A DNA stretch of 64,000 nt from an uncultured Oscillospiraceae bacterium. Lineage in GTDB: Bacteria; Bacillota_A; Clostridia; Oscillospirales; Acutalibacteraceae. The DNA is taken from assembly GCA_910589395.1 (NCBI GenBank), contig CAJUTL010000011.1, forward strand, positions 15,651 through 79,650. The letters run 5' to 3'. This document shows positions 26,480 to 34,121 of this stretch, piece by piece. A model generated the notes under the pieces. It searched no databases, was not told the DNA's origin, and was given only the letters and a program-made list of their open reading frames with translations. The translations under genes and the position numbers were made by a program. How positions within the stretch are numbered: position 1 is the stretch's first letter; the number at the start of each line of letters is the position of its first letter.

Positions 26480-27075
26480 GGCGTACTAGGGAACAATGGG
26501 GAATGAGTAATTAGTAGTTAGCAATTAGCAATTAGCAATTAGGGGCAAGAGACTGGTTTGCTAAATTGGAATTTAGCGGCGAGGCGCCGCAGCCACTCGT
26601 GAAGCGGCTTGGTACGGAAAGCTAGGTTCCGACCCGACCGTTGGCAGGGTGGTAAATTGGAATTTGGCGGTTACTTGTTCACTTTCCAACTGTCATTACT
26701 GAACAAAAAGCAAGGGGAACTTGCTTTTTCGGTGAAGAATCTCGTCCTTTGCTCTTTTGCTCTGGAATTAAGGACGAGATTCTTCGTCACTTCGTTCCTC
26801 GGAATGACAGAGAAGGGGACTGTTTGGTAAATTGGAATTTAGTGGTTACCCACTCGCTTTCCACCTGTCATTCTGAACGAAGTGAAGAATCTCGTCCTTT
26901 AGCCCTTTTCTCTGGAGGTGAAGGGCGAGATTCTTCACCTACGGCTCAGAATGACAGTGAGAGACCTGTGTGCTAAACTATAATTTATCAGTCGCTTGTG
27001 ATCAGGCTGGGAACTACCCTCCCGCACCAAGCAGGCTCACGACTGCCCACGGCGACTTGCCGCAAACTGTAATTT
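26480..27075. repeat. Composite intergenic repeat island 4 (largest, two hairpin copies)
   Basis: No gene is seen between 26407 and 27163. In order: AGCAATTAGCAATTAGCAAT microrepeats (26515-26542); boundary TAAATTGGAATTTA (26561-26574); the GCCGCAGCCACTCGTGAAGC...CCGACCCGACCG module (26575-26640); boundary TAAATTGGAATTT (26653); hairpin copy of 119 bp (26691-26809); boundary TAAATTGGAATTTA (26828-26841); hairpin copy (26866-26956); boundary CTAAACTATAATTTATC; and an inverted, diverged copy of the GCCGCAGC module (26992-27073) ending in a GCAAACTGTAATTTGC boundary. Confidence 0.88.
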
Positions 27076-27099
27076 GCTCCTTTTATCCTTGCCCTTCCC

Positions 27100-27128
27100 T
27101 TGATAATTCTGGAAAAAAAGGCTATAAT
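27100..27128 (+). promoter_or_regulatory. Flavin reductase promoter
   Basis: TTGATA (27100-27105), 17-bp spacer, TATAAT (27123-27128), about 35 bp ahead of the ATG. It lies just outside the repeat island. Confidence 0.85.
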
Positions 27129-27163
27129 GAATAAAAAGAAAAGAAGCGAAGGGGAATAGAAAG

Positions 27164-27670
27164 ATGAACGAAAAGGCTCTTTATAAAATTACCTATGGGC
27201 TCTATGTGGTTTCCGCCGAGGCGGAGGGAAAAAGCAGCGGCTGCGTGGTGAATACCCTGCAGCAGGTCACTTCAAAGCCGGTGCGGCTTTCTGTGGCGGT
27301 CAACAAGGATAACCTGACCTGCGAGCTGATGCGGAAGGCCGGGCGTTTTGCTGCGGTGGCGCTGGACCAGCGGGCCAATCTTGCCTTTATTGGCAGATTT
27401 GGGTTCCGTTCCGGCAGGGATCTTGAAAAGTATGAAGGAGCTTCTACCGCAAAAGACGCCGCCGGAATGCCTTACTGCTGGGAAAATGCCTGCGCCCGGT
27501 ACAGCTGCCGTGTGATCGATACCGTTGACCTGGGAACCCACATGCTCTTTGTGGGCGAAGCGGAGGAAATGGAGGTCCTCAGCGAAAACGAGCCGCTGAC
27601 CTATGGCTATTACCGCACCGTGATCAAGGGCGGCACGCCAAAAAACGCACCCTCTTACCAGGAAAAATAA
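27164..27670 (+). CDS. Flavin reductase-like FMN-binding protein
   Basis: A 168-residue protein of the flavin reductase/FMN-binding split-barrel family. The N-terminal YKITYGLYVVSAEAEGKSSGCVVNTLQQVTSKPVRLSVAVNKDN segment is typical of the flavin reductase domain seen alone or fused to rubredoxin in clostridial proteins. It would bind FMN and transfer electrons to an oxidant or partner; in relatives this is often O2 or peroxide defence. No rubredoxin domain is fused here, though a free rubredoxin is encoded at 46.1 kb. It has its own strong promoter, and a GC-rich hairpin lies downstream. Confidence 0.87.
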   Translation: MNEKALYKITYGLYVVSAEAEGKSSGCVVNTLQQVTSKPVRLSVAVNKDNLTCELMRKAGRFAAVALDQRANLAFIGRFGFRSGRDLEKYEGASTAKDAAGMPYCWENACARYSCRVIDTVDLGTHMLFVGEAEEMEVLSENEPLTYGYYRTVIKGGTPKNAPSYQEK

Positions 27671-27686
27671 GTCGAATGCCAAGAAG

Positions 27687-27723
27687 AGGGCGTGCCGCGG
27701 AAAGAAAACCCGCGGCACGCCCT
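27687..27723 (+). terminator. GC-rich hairpin after the flavin reductase gene
   Basis: Perfect 14-bp stem AGGGCGTGCCGCGG / CCGCGGCACGCCCT. There is no T tract, so termination strength is uncertain. Confidence 0.5.
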
Positions 27724-27749
27724 ACTGCTTTCAGCGGGAACAAGAAAAT

Positions 27750-28015
27750 GGTAAATTAGCGTTTAGCGAACTAGTTGTTAGTCGTAAGGTACTAGTTGTT
27801 AGAAAAGAGCCCCTCTCTGTCATCCTGAGGAGCGTAGTGACGAAGGATCTCGTCCTTAATCCCCTGAGTAAAAGGGCAAAGGACGAGATTCTTCACTCCG
27901 TTCAGAATGACAGAGAGGGAGAGCGCCTTCCTTTTTCTAACAACTAATATGGTAAATTTCAATTTAACGAACGCTGACCTTTCCCTTCATTTCTCATTGC
28001 TCATTCCTTCTTCAT
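27750..28015. repeat. Composite intergenic repeat island 5
   Basis: ACTAGTTGTTAGTCGTAAG-type microrepeats (27770-27800), a 95-bp hairpin element copy in TGTCATCCTGAGGAGC form (27818-27912), a CTAACAACTAA microrepeat, a boundary variant TAAATTTCAATTTA (27951-27964) and inverted CATTTCTCATTGCTCATT microrepeats (27985-28008). No gene is seen in 27671-28063. Confidence 0.82.
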
Positions 28016-28063
28016 AGCCTGCAACTGCCAGACAAGCTGTTAAATTTTGCAGCATATCCGGTT

Positions 28064-29425
28064 CTATTCTTTATGCCTTGACAGGTAGAGGCCTTCCGCC
28101 TGCCGCAGCAGATCGTCTTTTTCGTTGGGGCAAGCGCCGTCCAGCACCTGTTCCAGAAGCGCGCGCAAGATTTCTCCCATGCGGGGCCCAGGAGGGATCC
28201 CAAGGGCGTTCAGATCGCTGCCGTTTACCGCCAGATCCCGCAGGGTCAGGCATTCTTCCTCTTGAAGGAGCTTTTCGGTAAGCGCCCTTGCAGCCTCGAG
28301 AGCCCGGCTTCGCTCCTCATACAGTTTGGGGGCCTGTGCCGCCAGATCGCCGTGCATCAGGGCAAAAAGGGAGAAAAGCTGCTCTTCGCCCAATTCTCCC
28401 AGCAGGCGCTTCAGCCGTTTCTCCGAAATTGGCAGCGGTTCCCCGTGGCGGGTGATCAAGGTACAGATCTGTTCTGATTCCCGTTTGGAAAAGCGCAGGC
28501 GAAGCAGGCACTGCCGTGCGATCCGCAGGCTTTCCTTTTCATGGCCGTAAAAATGGGCAGTCCCGTCCGGGGAGAAAAATTTTACCGCCGGTTTTCCGCA
28601 GTCGTGAAAAAGTGCGGCCCAGCGCAACACAGGCTCTTTTGGAACATCTGCCAATGCGTGCAGGGTGTGCTCCCACACGTCATAGCAGTGGTAGGGTGTT
28701 TCCTGGGCACAGCCCTTCATGGAGGCGAGCTCCGGCAGAACGGTAAAAAGCACCTCCGCGTATTCCCGCAAAACAGGAGCGGCCCTGTTTCCCAAAAGCA
28801 GCTTGTGTAGTTCCTCCCGAACCCGTTCGTGAGAAATGGCCAGCAAAAGCTCTTTTTTCGATCTTACAGCAGCTGCGGTGGCGGGGTCTATGGCAAGCTC
28901 CAGAACAGCGGAAAAGCGCAGGCATCGCAGGATTCGCAGGGCGTCCTCAGAAAAGCGGCGAACGGGATCTCCCACGCAGCGCAGAATTCGCTTTTCCAAA
29001 TCGAAAAGGCCATGAAACGGATCGATAAGCCCCCTTTCCGGGTGGTATGCCATGGCGTTTATGGTGAAGTCCCGGCGGGAAAGGTCGTCCTCCAGTTTTT
29101 TGGAAAATTCCACGGTTTCCGGCCGGCGGTGGTCTGTGTAAACGCCATCAAAGCGGAAGGTCGTGATCTCCACGGGGTGGTTTTCGAGCACAGCCGTTAC
29201 CGTGCCGTGCTTCAGGCCAGTGTCAATACAGGGAAAGTCTTGAAAACAGGCTGCCGTTTCCCGGGGTAGGGCGCTTGTGGTGATATCCCAGTCCTCAGGC
29301 GGCCGCCCCAGCATGGCGTCCCGCACGCAGCCGCCTACGAACCAGGCCTCAAAGCCCTCTTTTTCCAAAAGCTCTATGGCGCGTAACGCATAAGCGGGGG
29401 GAATGATTTTTTCAGCAGTGTTCAT
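28064..29425 (-). CDS. cca: CCA tRNA nucleotidyltransferase
   Basis: A 453-residue class II polymerase-beta-type nucleotidyltransferase that adds or repairs the 3' CCA of tRNA. The catalytic head has FVGGCVRDAMLGRPPEDWDITTSALP (GG and D-x-D) and the next domain RRDFTINAMAYHPERG. The neck/body has the SEDALRILRCLRFSA motif. An HD domain follows (WAALFHDCGKP, then HGEPL), as in many bacterial homologues. CCA is already encoded in the tRNA-Leu gene of this window, so repair is one likely role. The ATG at 29425 has a weak AAAGG site. Single gene on the minus strand, divergent from the SEC-C gene. Confidence 0.95.
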   Translation of the reverse strand: MNTAEKIIPPAYALRAIELLEKEGFEAWFVGGCVRDAMLGRPPEDWDITTSALPRETAACFQDFPCIDTGLKHGTVTAVLENHPVEITTFRFDGVYTDHRRPETVEFSKKLEDDLSRRDFTINAMAYHPERGLIDPFHGLFDLEKRILRCVGDPVRRFSEDALRILRCLRFSAVLELAIDPATAAAVRSKKELLLAISHERVREELHKLLLGNRAAPVLREYAEVLFTVLPELASMKGCAQETPYHCYDVWEHTLHALADVPKEPVLRWAALFHDCGKPAVKFFSPDGTAHFYGHEKESLRIARQCLLRLRFSKRESEQICTLITRHGEPLPISEKRLKRLLGELGEEQLFSLFALMHGDLAAQAPKLYEERSRALEAARALTEKLLQEEECLTLRDLAVNGSDLNALGIPPGPRMGEILRALLEQVLDGACPNEKDDLLRQAEGLYLSRHKE

Positions 29426-29508
29426 GTGGCATCAACCTTTCCTGAATCATACAGTAGCACTTTTCCGCTTCCTTTTCAAGGAAATCCCCGCAAAACCCAG
29501 CTTTTTCG

Positions 29509-29537
29509 TTGACATGCCGGAAAAAAGATGATAGAAT
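29509..29537 (+). promoter_or_regulatory. Promoter of the SEC-C gene
   Basis: TTGACA (29509-29514), 17-bp spacer, TAGAAT (29532-29537). Near-consensus. Confidence 0.85.
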
Positions 29538-29579
29538 CCCCAGAGAAGGAAAAATTATCCGATCGAGGGGGGAAAGGTC

Positions 29580-30077
29580 ATGGCTTTATTGGAGCAATGG
29601 CGGAAATACGCGGAGGAAAAACAGAACAGCTCGGAGGGCCGGAAATTCTGGAAAGAATATTTTGATACGGAAACAGAGATCTATAAAAAGATCCTGCAAA
29701 GCAAGCCCAGAAAAAACACGGTAAAGGGCTATGCGGAGAAATACGGCGTCGATCTGATGACCATGGTGGGCTTTTTAGACGGTATCAACGACAGCCTGAA
29801 GGAAAAGAACCCGCTGGAAGAGATCGAGGAAGACAGCGAGGTAAATTTGAATTACGAGAAAGAGCTTCTTTACAAAAATATGGTGGAGGCCAAGGCTGAG
29901 TGGCTGTATACTCTGCCCCAGTGGGATGATTTGATCCCGGAGGAGCGCCGGAAAGAGCTTTACAAGGAGCAGAAGCGTTCCAAAACTGTGATAAAGGGAG
30001 AGAAGATCGGAAGGAATGATCCGTGTCCCTGCGGAAGCGGAAAGAAATATAAAAAGTGTTGTGGACGAGATCTGTGA
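29580..30077 (+). CDS. SEC-C motif protein (165 aa)
   Basis: A mostly alpha-helical protein whose first ~140 residues I cannot assign to a named enzyme. It starts with a charged coiled-coil-like region (LLEQWRKYAEEKQN...). The C-terminus is a SEC-C zinc motif, CPCGSGKKYKKCCGRDL, as found at the end of SecA and many small proteins; the four ligands (CxC...CC) are intact. It probably binds a protein or ribosome-associated partner, by analogy only. GGGGGGAAAGG precedes the ATG. Directly after the stop codon the last 51 bp are repeated twice more (see the repeat entry), so the present C-terminus may be a recent product of duplication. Confidence 0.82.
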   Translation: MALLEQWRKYAEEKQNSSEGRKFWKEYFDTETEIYKKILQSKPRKNTVKGYAEKYGVDLMTMVGFLDGINDSLKEKNPLEEIEEDSEVNLNYEKELLYKNMVEAKAEWLYTLPQWDDLIPEERRKELYKEQKRSKTVIKGEKIGRNDPCPCGSGKKYKKCCGRDL

Positions 30078-30189
30078 TTTTCCGCCCGCGGAAAGAAATA
30101 TAAAAAGTGTTGTGGACGAGATCTGTGATTTTCCGCCCGCGGAAAGAAATATAAAAAGTGCTGTGGCCGGGACCAGTGATTTTCCGCCT
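30037..30189 (+). repeat. Three tandem 51-bp copies of the SEC-C coding end
   Basis: Units begin at 30037, 30088 and 30139. The first two are identical; the third differs at a few positions. Because 51 is a multiple of three, each unit re-encodes KKYKKCCGRD plus a residue (Leu, Leu, Gln) and a TGA stop in the same frame. Only the first unit lies inside the gene; the other two follow its stop codon. Confidence 0.95.
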
Positions 30190-30213
30190 GTGCTTATAAA
30201 AACAAAAAATTTT

Positions 30214-30254
30214 AGCCTGCCGTTATAGCGTTTTGCTGATACGGCAGGCTTTTC
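30214..30254 (+). terminator. Terminator after the SEC-C gene
   Basis: Stem AGCCTGCCGT (30214-30223) / ACGGCAGGCT (30241-30250), then TTTC. Confidence 0.82.
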
Positions 30255-30340
30255 TCCATTTTGCGGAAAAGCGCGGGCGATTAAACCCTGAAAAAGAGGC
30301 AAACAATACCTTTGATAGAAAATTTACGGAGGTATGTCTC

Positions 30341-31111
30341 ATGCAGGGAAAAGTTGAAATTTGCGGTGTGAATACCTCTCGTCTGAAGGTGCTGAAAAGC
30401 GATGAGATGAGAGAGCTTTTGATTAGGAGCCACGATGGAGATAAGGAAGCCCGGGAAAAACTGATCTCGGGGAATCTGCGGCTGGTGCTCAGTGTGATCC
30501 AGCGGTTTGGGAACCGGGGAGAAAACCCGGACGATCTGTTTCAGGTGGGCTGTATCGGCCTGATCAAGGCCATCGATCATTTTGACGTGAGCCAGGGCGT
30601 GCAGTTTTCCACTTATGGCGTTCCCATGATCATCGGTGAGGTGCGCCGGTTTCTGCGGGACAACAATTCTGTGCGGGTCAGCCGTTCCATGCGGGACACC
30701 GCCTACAAGGCCATTCAGTGCAAGGAGCGCCTGACCGCTGAAAAGGGCCAGGAGCCCTCGATTGAAGAGATCTCGGAGCAGCTTGGCATGAAGCGGGAGG
30801 ACGTGGTGGTGGCGCTGGAAGCCATTGTAGAACCGGTTTCTCTCTATGAACCGGTGTTTTCCGACGGCGGTGATACCATCTATATTATGGATCAGGTAGG
30901 GGACGGCAGCGATGACGGAGACTGGCTGGAGGAGATCGCCATCAAGCAGGCGATCCACAATTTAAGCGAACGGGAAAGATGCATTCTCTCCATGCGCTTC
31001 CTGGACGGTAAGACCCAGATGGAGGTGGCGGGGGAGATCGGCATCTCTCAGGCTCAGGTATCAAGGCTGGAAAAAGGCGCGCTGGGAAAGATCAAATGCG
31101 AGATTCGCTGA
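30341..31111 (+). CDS. sigG: RNA polymerase sporulation sigma factor SigG
   Basis: A 256-residue sigma-70 family factor that drives late forespore genes, including SASPs. The N-terminal KVEICGVNTSRLKVL stretch is diagnostic of SigG. Region 2 follows (LRLVLSVIQRFGNRGENPDDLFQVGCIGLIKAIDHFD, FSTYGVPMIIGEVRRFLRD), then region 3 (RVSRSMRDTAYKA) and region 4 HTH (QMEVAGEIGISQAQVSRLEKGAL). Length is as in Bacillus. The ATG at 30341 follows ACGGAGGT. In Bacillus sigG lies next to sigE and spoIIGA; here it is alone, between the SEC-C terminator and its own. The SASP at 14.4 kb is a likely target. Confidence 0.96.
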   Translation: MQGKVEICGVNTSRLKVLKSDEMRELLIRSHDGDKEAREKLISGNLRLVLSVIQRFGNRGENPDDLFQVGCIGLIKAIDHFDVSQGVQFSTYGVPMIIGEVRRFLRDNNSVRVSRSMRDTAYKAIQCKERLTAEKGQEPSIEEISEQLGMKREDVVVALEAIVEPVSLYEPVFSDGGDTIYIMDQVGDGSDDGDWLEEIAIKQAIHNLSERERCILSMRFLDGKTQMEVAGEIGISQAQVSRLEKGALGKIKCEIR

Positions 31112-31149
31112 AAAGGCAGAGAAGGGCGGCAGGAAAACAGGAAAGCAAA

Positions 31150-31176
31150 AACCGGGCGGAAACCGCCCGGTTTTTT
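31150..31176 (+). terminator. sigG terminator
   Basis: Perfect stem AACCGGGCGG / CCGCCCGGTT with an AAA loop, then TTTTTT. Confidence 0.93.
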
Positions 31177-31251
31177 ATATCGCAAATTTTGCAAAGGACG
31201 CAAAAGCATATTTCTGCACACTTTTGTGCCCTTTGGTTTTGGAAGCATGCC

Positions 31252-32043
31252 TCAAGACATCCACACAGTGCCCATTTCTTCAAAGCTCCAGCCCTCCTGC
31301 TCCTCCCAAGTGGCGCGAACGGGATATCCTACGGCCCCCAGACCGCCCTTCCATTTCCTGACGGAGCAGGAAACGGTATCGCCCTCAATTTTTTCTTCAT
31401 TGATGGTGAAATGGACCCCATTTTCCCAATAGAGGGCTTCTTCGTCGATATACTCCTGCTCCATCAGCTCCTGTAAGGTCCCCTCCAGGGGCGTGGCGTT
31501 GTGCTCCGCGGAAAAGTCAAAGGCAAGCAGCGCCTTTTCTCCGGCGCTGAGAGCACCGATCTCCGCAAGGTCAAAGCCGAAGTATTCCGCGCCGCTGTTT
31601 AGCCCCGGGTCTTCCCCATACAAATCCTCCAGAATCTTTTTGTACAGGGAAAAATAGTCCGTTTGCTTCTCCTTCAGCGTTACCGTTTCCGCTTGAATTT
31701 GGGCGGGCCAGGTCTCCATGACGTTTCCGTCAAAGCCGATCTCCACCACCATGCCGGGCAAAACGGCGTCGGCGCCCCTGAGCTGCTCCGGCGTACAGGA
31801 GAAACAGTAAGCCTCGGGATATGTTTCCGAAAGGCCAACGCCCCGAACGCTGCTGCCGTTTACAGTACAGATTTTCATTTCCATGGTAACAACCGCCGGT
31901 TGGGAGCTTTCCTGTTTCAGGGCGGGGTCGCTTACAGCGCTTCCCCCGGCAGCGGGCGGAGGGCTTTCGCTTCCGCAGGCGGAAAGGAGAAGTATGAAAA
32001 GCAGAGCAAGAGACAGAGCACGGAAGAGCTTCCTTTGTTTCAT
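31252..32043 (-). CDS. Uncharacterised lipoprotein (paralogue 1, 263 aa)
   Basis: I do not recognise the family. A type II signal peptide is clear: basic MKQRK, a hydrophobic core, and the lipobox LLSAC with the lipidated Cys near residue 22. A Ser/Pro-rich linker precedes the folded part (residues ~52-263). It is a paralogue of the next gene upstream: both share an LY..ILD.LY.E..LN segment, a sxgEK..L...F...H segment, a TLQEL.E...IDE motif and an F.I..E...G...S.S..KW stretch. The ATG at 32043 is preceded by GAGGAAAGAAGG. It is convergent with sigG. The extracellular role is unknown. Confidence 0.75.
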   Translation of the reverse strand: MKQRKLFRALSLALLFILLLSACGSESPPPAAGGSAVSDPALKQESSQPAVVTMEMKICTVNGSSVRGVGLSETYPEAYCFSCTPEQLRGADAVLPGMVVEIGFDGNVMETWPAQIQAETVTLKEKQTDYFSLYKKILEDLYGEDPGLNSGAEYFGFDLAEIGALSAGEKALLAFDFSAEHNATPLEGTLQELMEQEYIDEEALYWENGVHFTINEEKIEGDTVSCSVRKWKGGLGAVGYPVRATWEEQEGWSFEEMGTVWMS

Positions 32044-32160
32044 GTGTGTGCGCCTTCTTTCCTCCAGATAAATTGCCGGATCAAAAAACATCGTTGCCTT
32101 GGGAGATTTTTTGGTGGAAGCCGTTTCCTCCTCCGCTGGCAGGAAAAACCCGACAGCTTT

Positions 32161-32940
32161 TCAGGTGAGCCCGTCAAAGGTCCAGCTGTCTCCGTCTTTT
32201 CTGGCGGTGCAGTGATCATGACTGACGGTCTCCGATTCGCTGCGCCATTTTTTTGCGGAAAAGGAGAAACTTTCGCCTTGGACAGGCTCGTCCCGGATCG
32301 TGAAAAGAATGCCTTGTTCAAAGCGATGGGTTTTTTCATCGATCTCACCCCGCTCCGTAAGCTCCTGGAGGGTGGCCAAACAAGCCCCGGCCGGCTGCAC
32401 CCCCGTTTCCCAGTCCGTGTCGTGGGAGCAGTAAAAGAGATAGACCAGGCCACGCTTTTCCTCTTTGCTCAGGTTGTGGACCTCAGTGAGATCCAGGGCA
32501 TAGGTGATGCTGAAATCCGGGGAGCCCTGGGGATTCAGCTCTGCTTCTTCGTCATAGAGTGCGTCGAGAATGTCTAAATACAACCCAATAAAATCCTGGC
32601 CCGGCTCCAATACCGTGACGCTGATGGCTTCGCCAATCAATCGGCCGGGGTGAGTCTGCTGTATGACGGTTACCCCTGCGATCTCCACAACTGCGCCGGG
32701 GGTGAGAGCACCGGCAGTCTCATCTACCGTGGAGCAGTTGAGAAAGTCAAGCTCATTTTCTTCTGCCACCATCAGTCTCCATTGGCCGTCGGGATTTTTT
32801 TCGCACTGCACCACGGTTTTTTGCATGCTTTTCACCTCACGGAAGAGGTCTGCTGCGGGATCGCCGTTTTCACAGGCCCACAGGCACATAAGCAAAGCTG
32901 CAATAAGGGCTGCGCCCCTCAAAGTCTTCCTGAGTTTCAT
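32161..32940 (-). CDS. Uncharacterised lipoprotein (paralogue 2, 259 aa)
   Basis: Unrecognised family, paralogous to the gene 117 bp downstream. Signal peptide: MKLRKTLRGAALIAALLMCLWAC, lipidated Cys at about residue 23. The mature part contains GLYLDILDALYDEEAELNPQG, LTEVHNLSKEEKRGLVYLFYCSHD and CLATLQELTERGEIDEKTHRF, matching its neighbour in order and spacing. The ATG at 32940 has AAGGGGGAA upstream. The two genes probably arose by tandem duplication and have since diverged strongly. The neighbouring sigG suggests, but does not show, a link to sporulation. Confidence 0.75.
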   Translation of the reverse strand: MKLRKTLRGAALIAALLMCLWACENGDPAADLFREVKSMQKTVVQCEKNPDGQWRLMVAEENELDFLNCSTVDETAGALTPGAVVEIAGVTVIQQTHPGRLIGEAISVTVLEPGQDFIGLYLDILDALYDEEAELNPQGSPDFSITYALDLTEVHNLSKEEKRGLVYLFYCSHDTDWETGVQPAGACLATLQELTERGEIDEKTHRFEQGILFTIRDEPVQGESFSFSAKKWRSESETVSHDHCTARKDGDSWTFDGLT

Positions 32941-33024
32941 GGAAGTTCCCCCTTTCACCGGTTCAGGTTCTATTCTTTATACAACGCGGGGGAGAAAAAC
33001 ACTCACCGTATTTCAAAAAATTTT

Positions 33025-33558
33025 TTACCGGCAGAAATCGTTTAAGTACCGCTCCAGGCAGGAGGTGATGATGGCCTTTGCTTCCTTTGGCCCCTTGACC
33101 TCGCTGATCTCCGTGGTTTTTCCAGCCTCCAGCTGCTTATAAACGGAGAAGAAATGCCGCATTTCGTCAAAGATGTGAGCAGGCAGCTCCTTGAGATCCT
33201 GATACCCGTTATAGGTGGGATCGTCAAAGGGAATGGCGATGATCTTTTCGTCCTTTTTACCACCGTCGTCCATAATGATCACGCCGATGGGGTAGCACCG
33301 CACCAGAGACATGGGGAGAATGTTTTCCGAGCAGAGCACCAGCACGTCCAGCGGGTCGCCGTCGCTGGCATAGGTGCGGGGAATAAAGCCGTAATTTGCC
33401 GGGTAATGGGTAGAGGTGTAAAGCACCCGATCCAGCCGGAGCAGGCCGGTGTCCTTATCCAGCTCATACTTGGCCTTTCCGCCCTTGGTGATCTCGATCA
33501 CAGCGAAAAAGTCATTTTCGTTGATGCGCTTCGGGGAGATATCATGCCAAATGTTCAT
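33025..33558 (-). CDS. ppa: Inorganic pyrophosphatase (family I)
   Basis: A 177-residue soluble Mg2+-dependent pyrophosphatase. The family pattern is present: ITKGGKAKYELDKDTGLLRLDRVLY, THYPANYGFIPRTYASDGDPLDVLVL (the DxDPxD metal site) and the MDDGGKKDEKIIAIP strand. It hydrolyses PPi from biosynthesis. Its presence alongside PPDK, which makes or uses PPi, is worth noting for energy balance. The ATG at 33558 is preceded by GGAAAGGTTGG. Single gene with its own promoter. Confidence 0.96.
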   Translation of the reverse strand: MNIWHDISPKRINENDFFAVIEITKGGKAKYELDKDTGLLRLDRVLYTSTHYPANYGFIPRTYASDGDPLDVLVLCSENILPMSLVRCYPIGVIIMDDGGKKDEKIIAIPFDDPTYNGYQDLKELPAHIFDEMRHFFSVYKQLEAGKTTEISEVKGPKEAKAIITSCLERYLNDFCR

Positions 33559-33597
33559 TTTAGTTCCAACCTTTCCCGGACTCTGAAATTTTCATAT

Positions 33598-33626
33598 AGT
33601 ATACCACTGAAAAAAGGAAAATGCAA
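33598..33626 (-). promoter_or_regulatory. ppa promoter
   Basis: Minus strand TTGCAT (33626-33621), 17-bp spacer, TATACT (33603-33598), about 35 bp before the ATG. Confidence 0.75.
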
Positions 33627-33686
33627 TTTTCGTGAAAAGGCGGCATACCATTGGAAAGGCAGACTGTAAGGAAAAAGGGGTGCGTT

Positions 33687-33983
33687 ATGAACTGTAGAAT
33701 GGGAGAACTGCGAAACAAGGAAGTTATCAATGTAAAGGACGGCGCACGGATCGGCTTTGTTTCCGATGTGGAGCTCGATACCCATACCGCGGCGCTGACG
33801 GCAGTGGTGGTATACGGCAGACTCCGCCTGTTCGGACTGCTGGGAAGAGAGCCGGATTTTGTGATCCCCTGGAAGGATATCTCTTTGATCGGTGACGATA
33901 CCATGCTGGTCAACTACCAAAAGCCGGAGGGGGAGAAGGAAACGGGAAAGCTGAAAAAGCTTTTGGATAAAATCTCTTTTTAA
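33687..33983 (+). CDS. YlmC/YmxH family PRC-barrel sporulation protein
   Basis: A 98-residue PRC-barrel protein of the YlmC/YmxH family. The family features are the start MNCRMGELRNKEVINVKDGARIGFVSDVELD and the later DFVIPWKDISLIGDDTMLV. Members are found in almost all endospore formers and are expressed or conserved with sporulation genes, but the molecular role is not established. The ATG at 33687 gives the family N-terminus; upstream in-frame codons overlap the ppa promoter region. A weak AAGGGGTG lies before it. Confidence 0.88.
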   Translation: MNCRMGELRNKEVINVKDGARIGFVSDVELDTHTAALTAVVVYGRLRLFGLLGREPDFVIPWKDISLIGDDTMLVNYQKPEGEKETGKLKKLLDKISF

Positions 33984-34006
33984 GCCGTGAAAAATTGAAA
34001 AAAACC

Positions 34007-34035
34007 TTGCTTCCGGGGAAATGCTGTGCTATAAT
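34007..34035 (+). promoter_or_regulatory. rpsB-tsf promoter
   Basis: TTGCTT (34007-34012), 17-bp spacer, TATAAT (34030-34035). Transcription would start near 34042. Confidence 0.85.
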
Positions 34036-34054
34036 ATCAAGGCTAAAATACACA

Positions 34055-34094
34055 CGCTCCGCCTCACGGGATCCCCGAAATAAACGGCGGAGCG
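34055..34094 (+). promoter_or_regulatory. Hairpin in the rpsB mRNA leader
   Basis: A perfect 9-bp stem CGCTCCGCC (34055-34063) / GGCGGAGCG (34086-34094) encloses a 22-nt loop in the ~80-nt leader, just ahead of the AAGGAGG ribosome site. Ribosomal-protein S2 leaders are known autoregulatory sites in several phyla; whether this is such a site is inference. Confidence 0.5.
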
Positions 34095-34121
34095 GAGGAA
34101 AAACCAAGGAGGTTTTCAAAA

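Noticed and set aside
23329..26496. A 1055-codon open frame on the minus strand opposite nifJ
   Set aside because: It is a shadow of the strongly biased codon use of nifJ; the translation is Gly/Leu/His-rich with no family resemblance, while the plus strand encodes a full PFOR.
26609..26976. Short open frames within repeat islands (also near 7837, 15596 and 41071)
   Set aside because: They translate the palindromic repeat (peptides such as FCHSERSEES) and appear wherever the repeat occurs; they have no ribosome sites.
26992..27073. Possible SRP or other small RNA because of a CTCCCGCACCAAGCAGGCT stretch
   Set aside because: It aligns better as an inverted, diverged copy of the GCCGCAGC...CCGACCCGACC repeat module and lacks the conserved SRP RNA apical loop.
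30037..30189. CRISPR array
   Set aside because: The three 51-bp units are contiguous, with no spacers, and derive from the end of the SEC-C gene. No other regularly spaced repeat was seen in the window.
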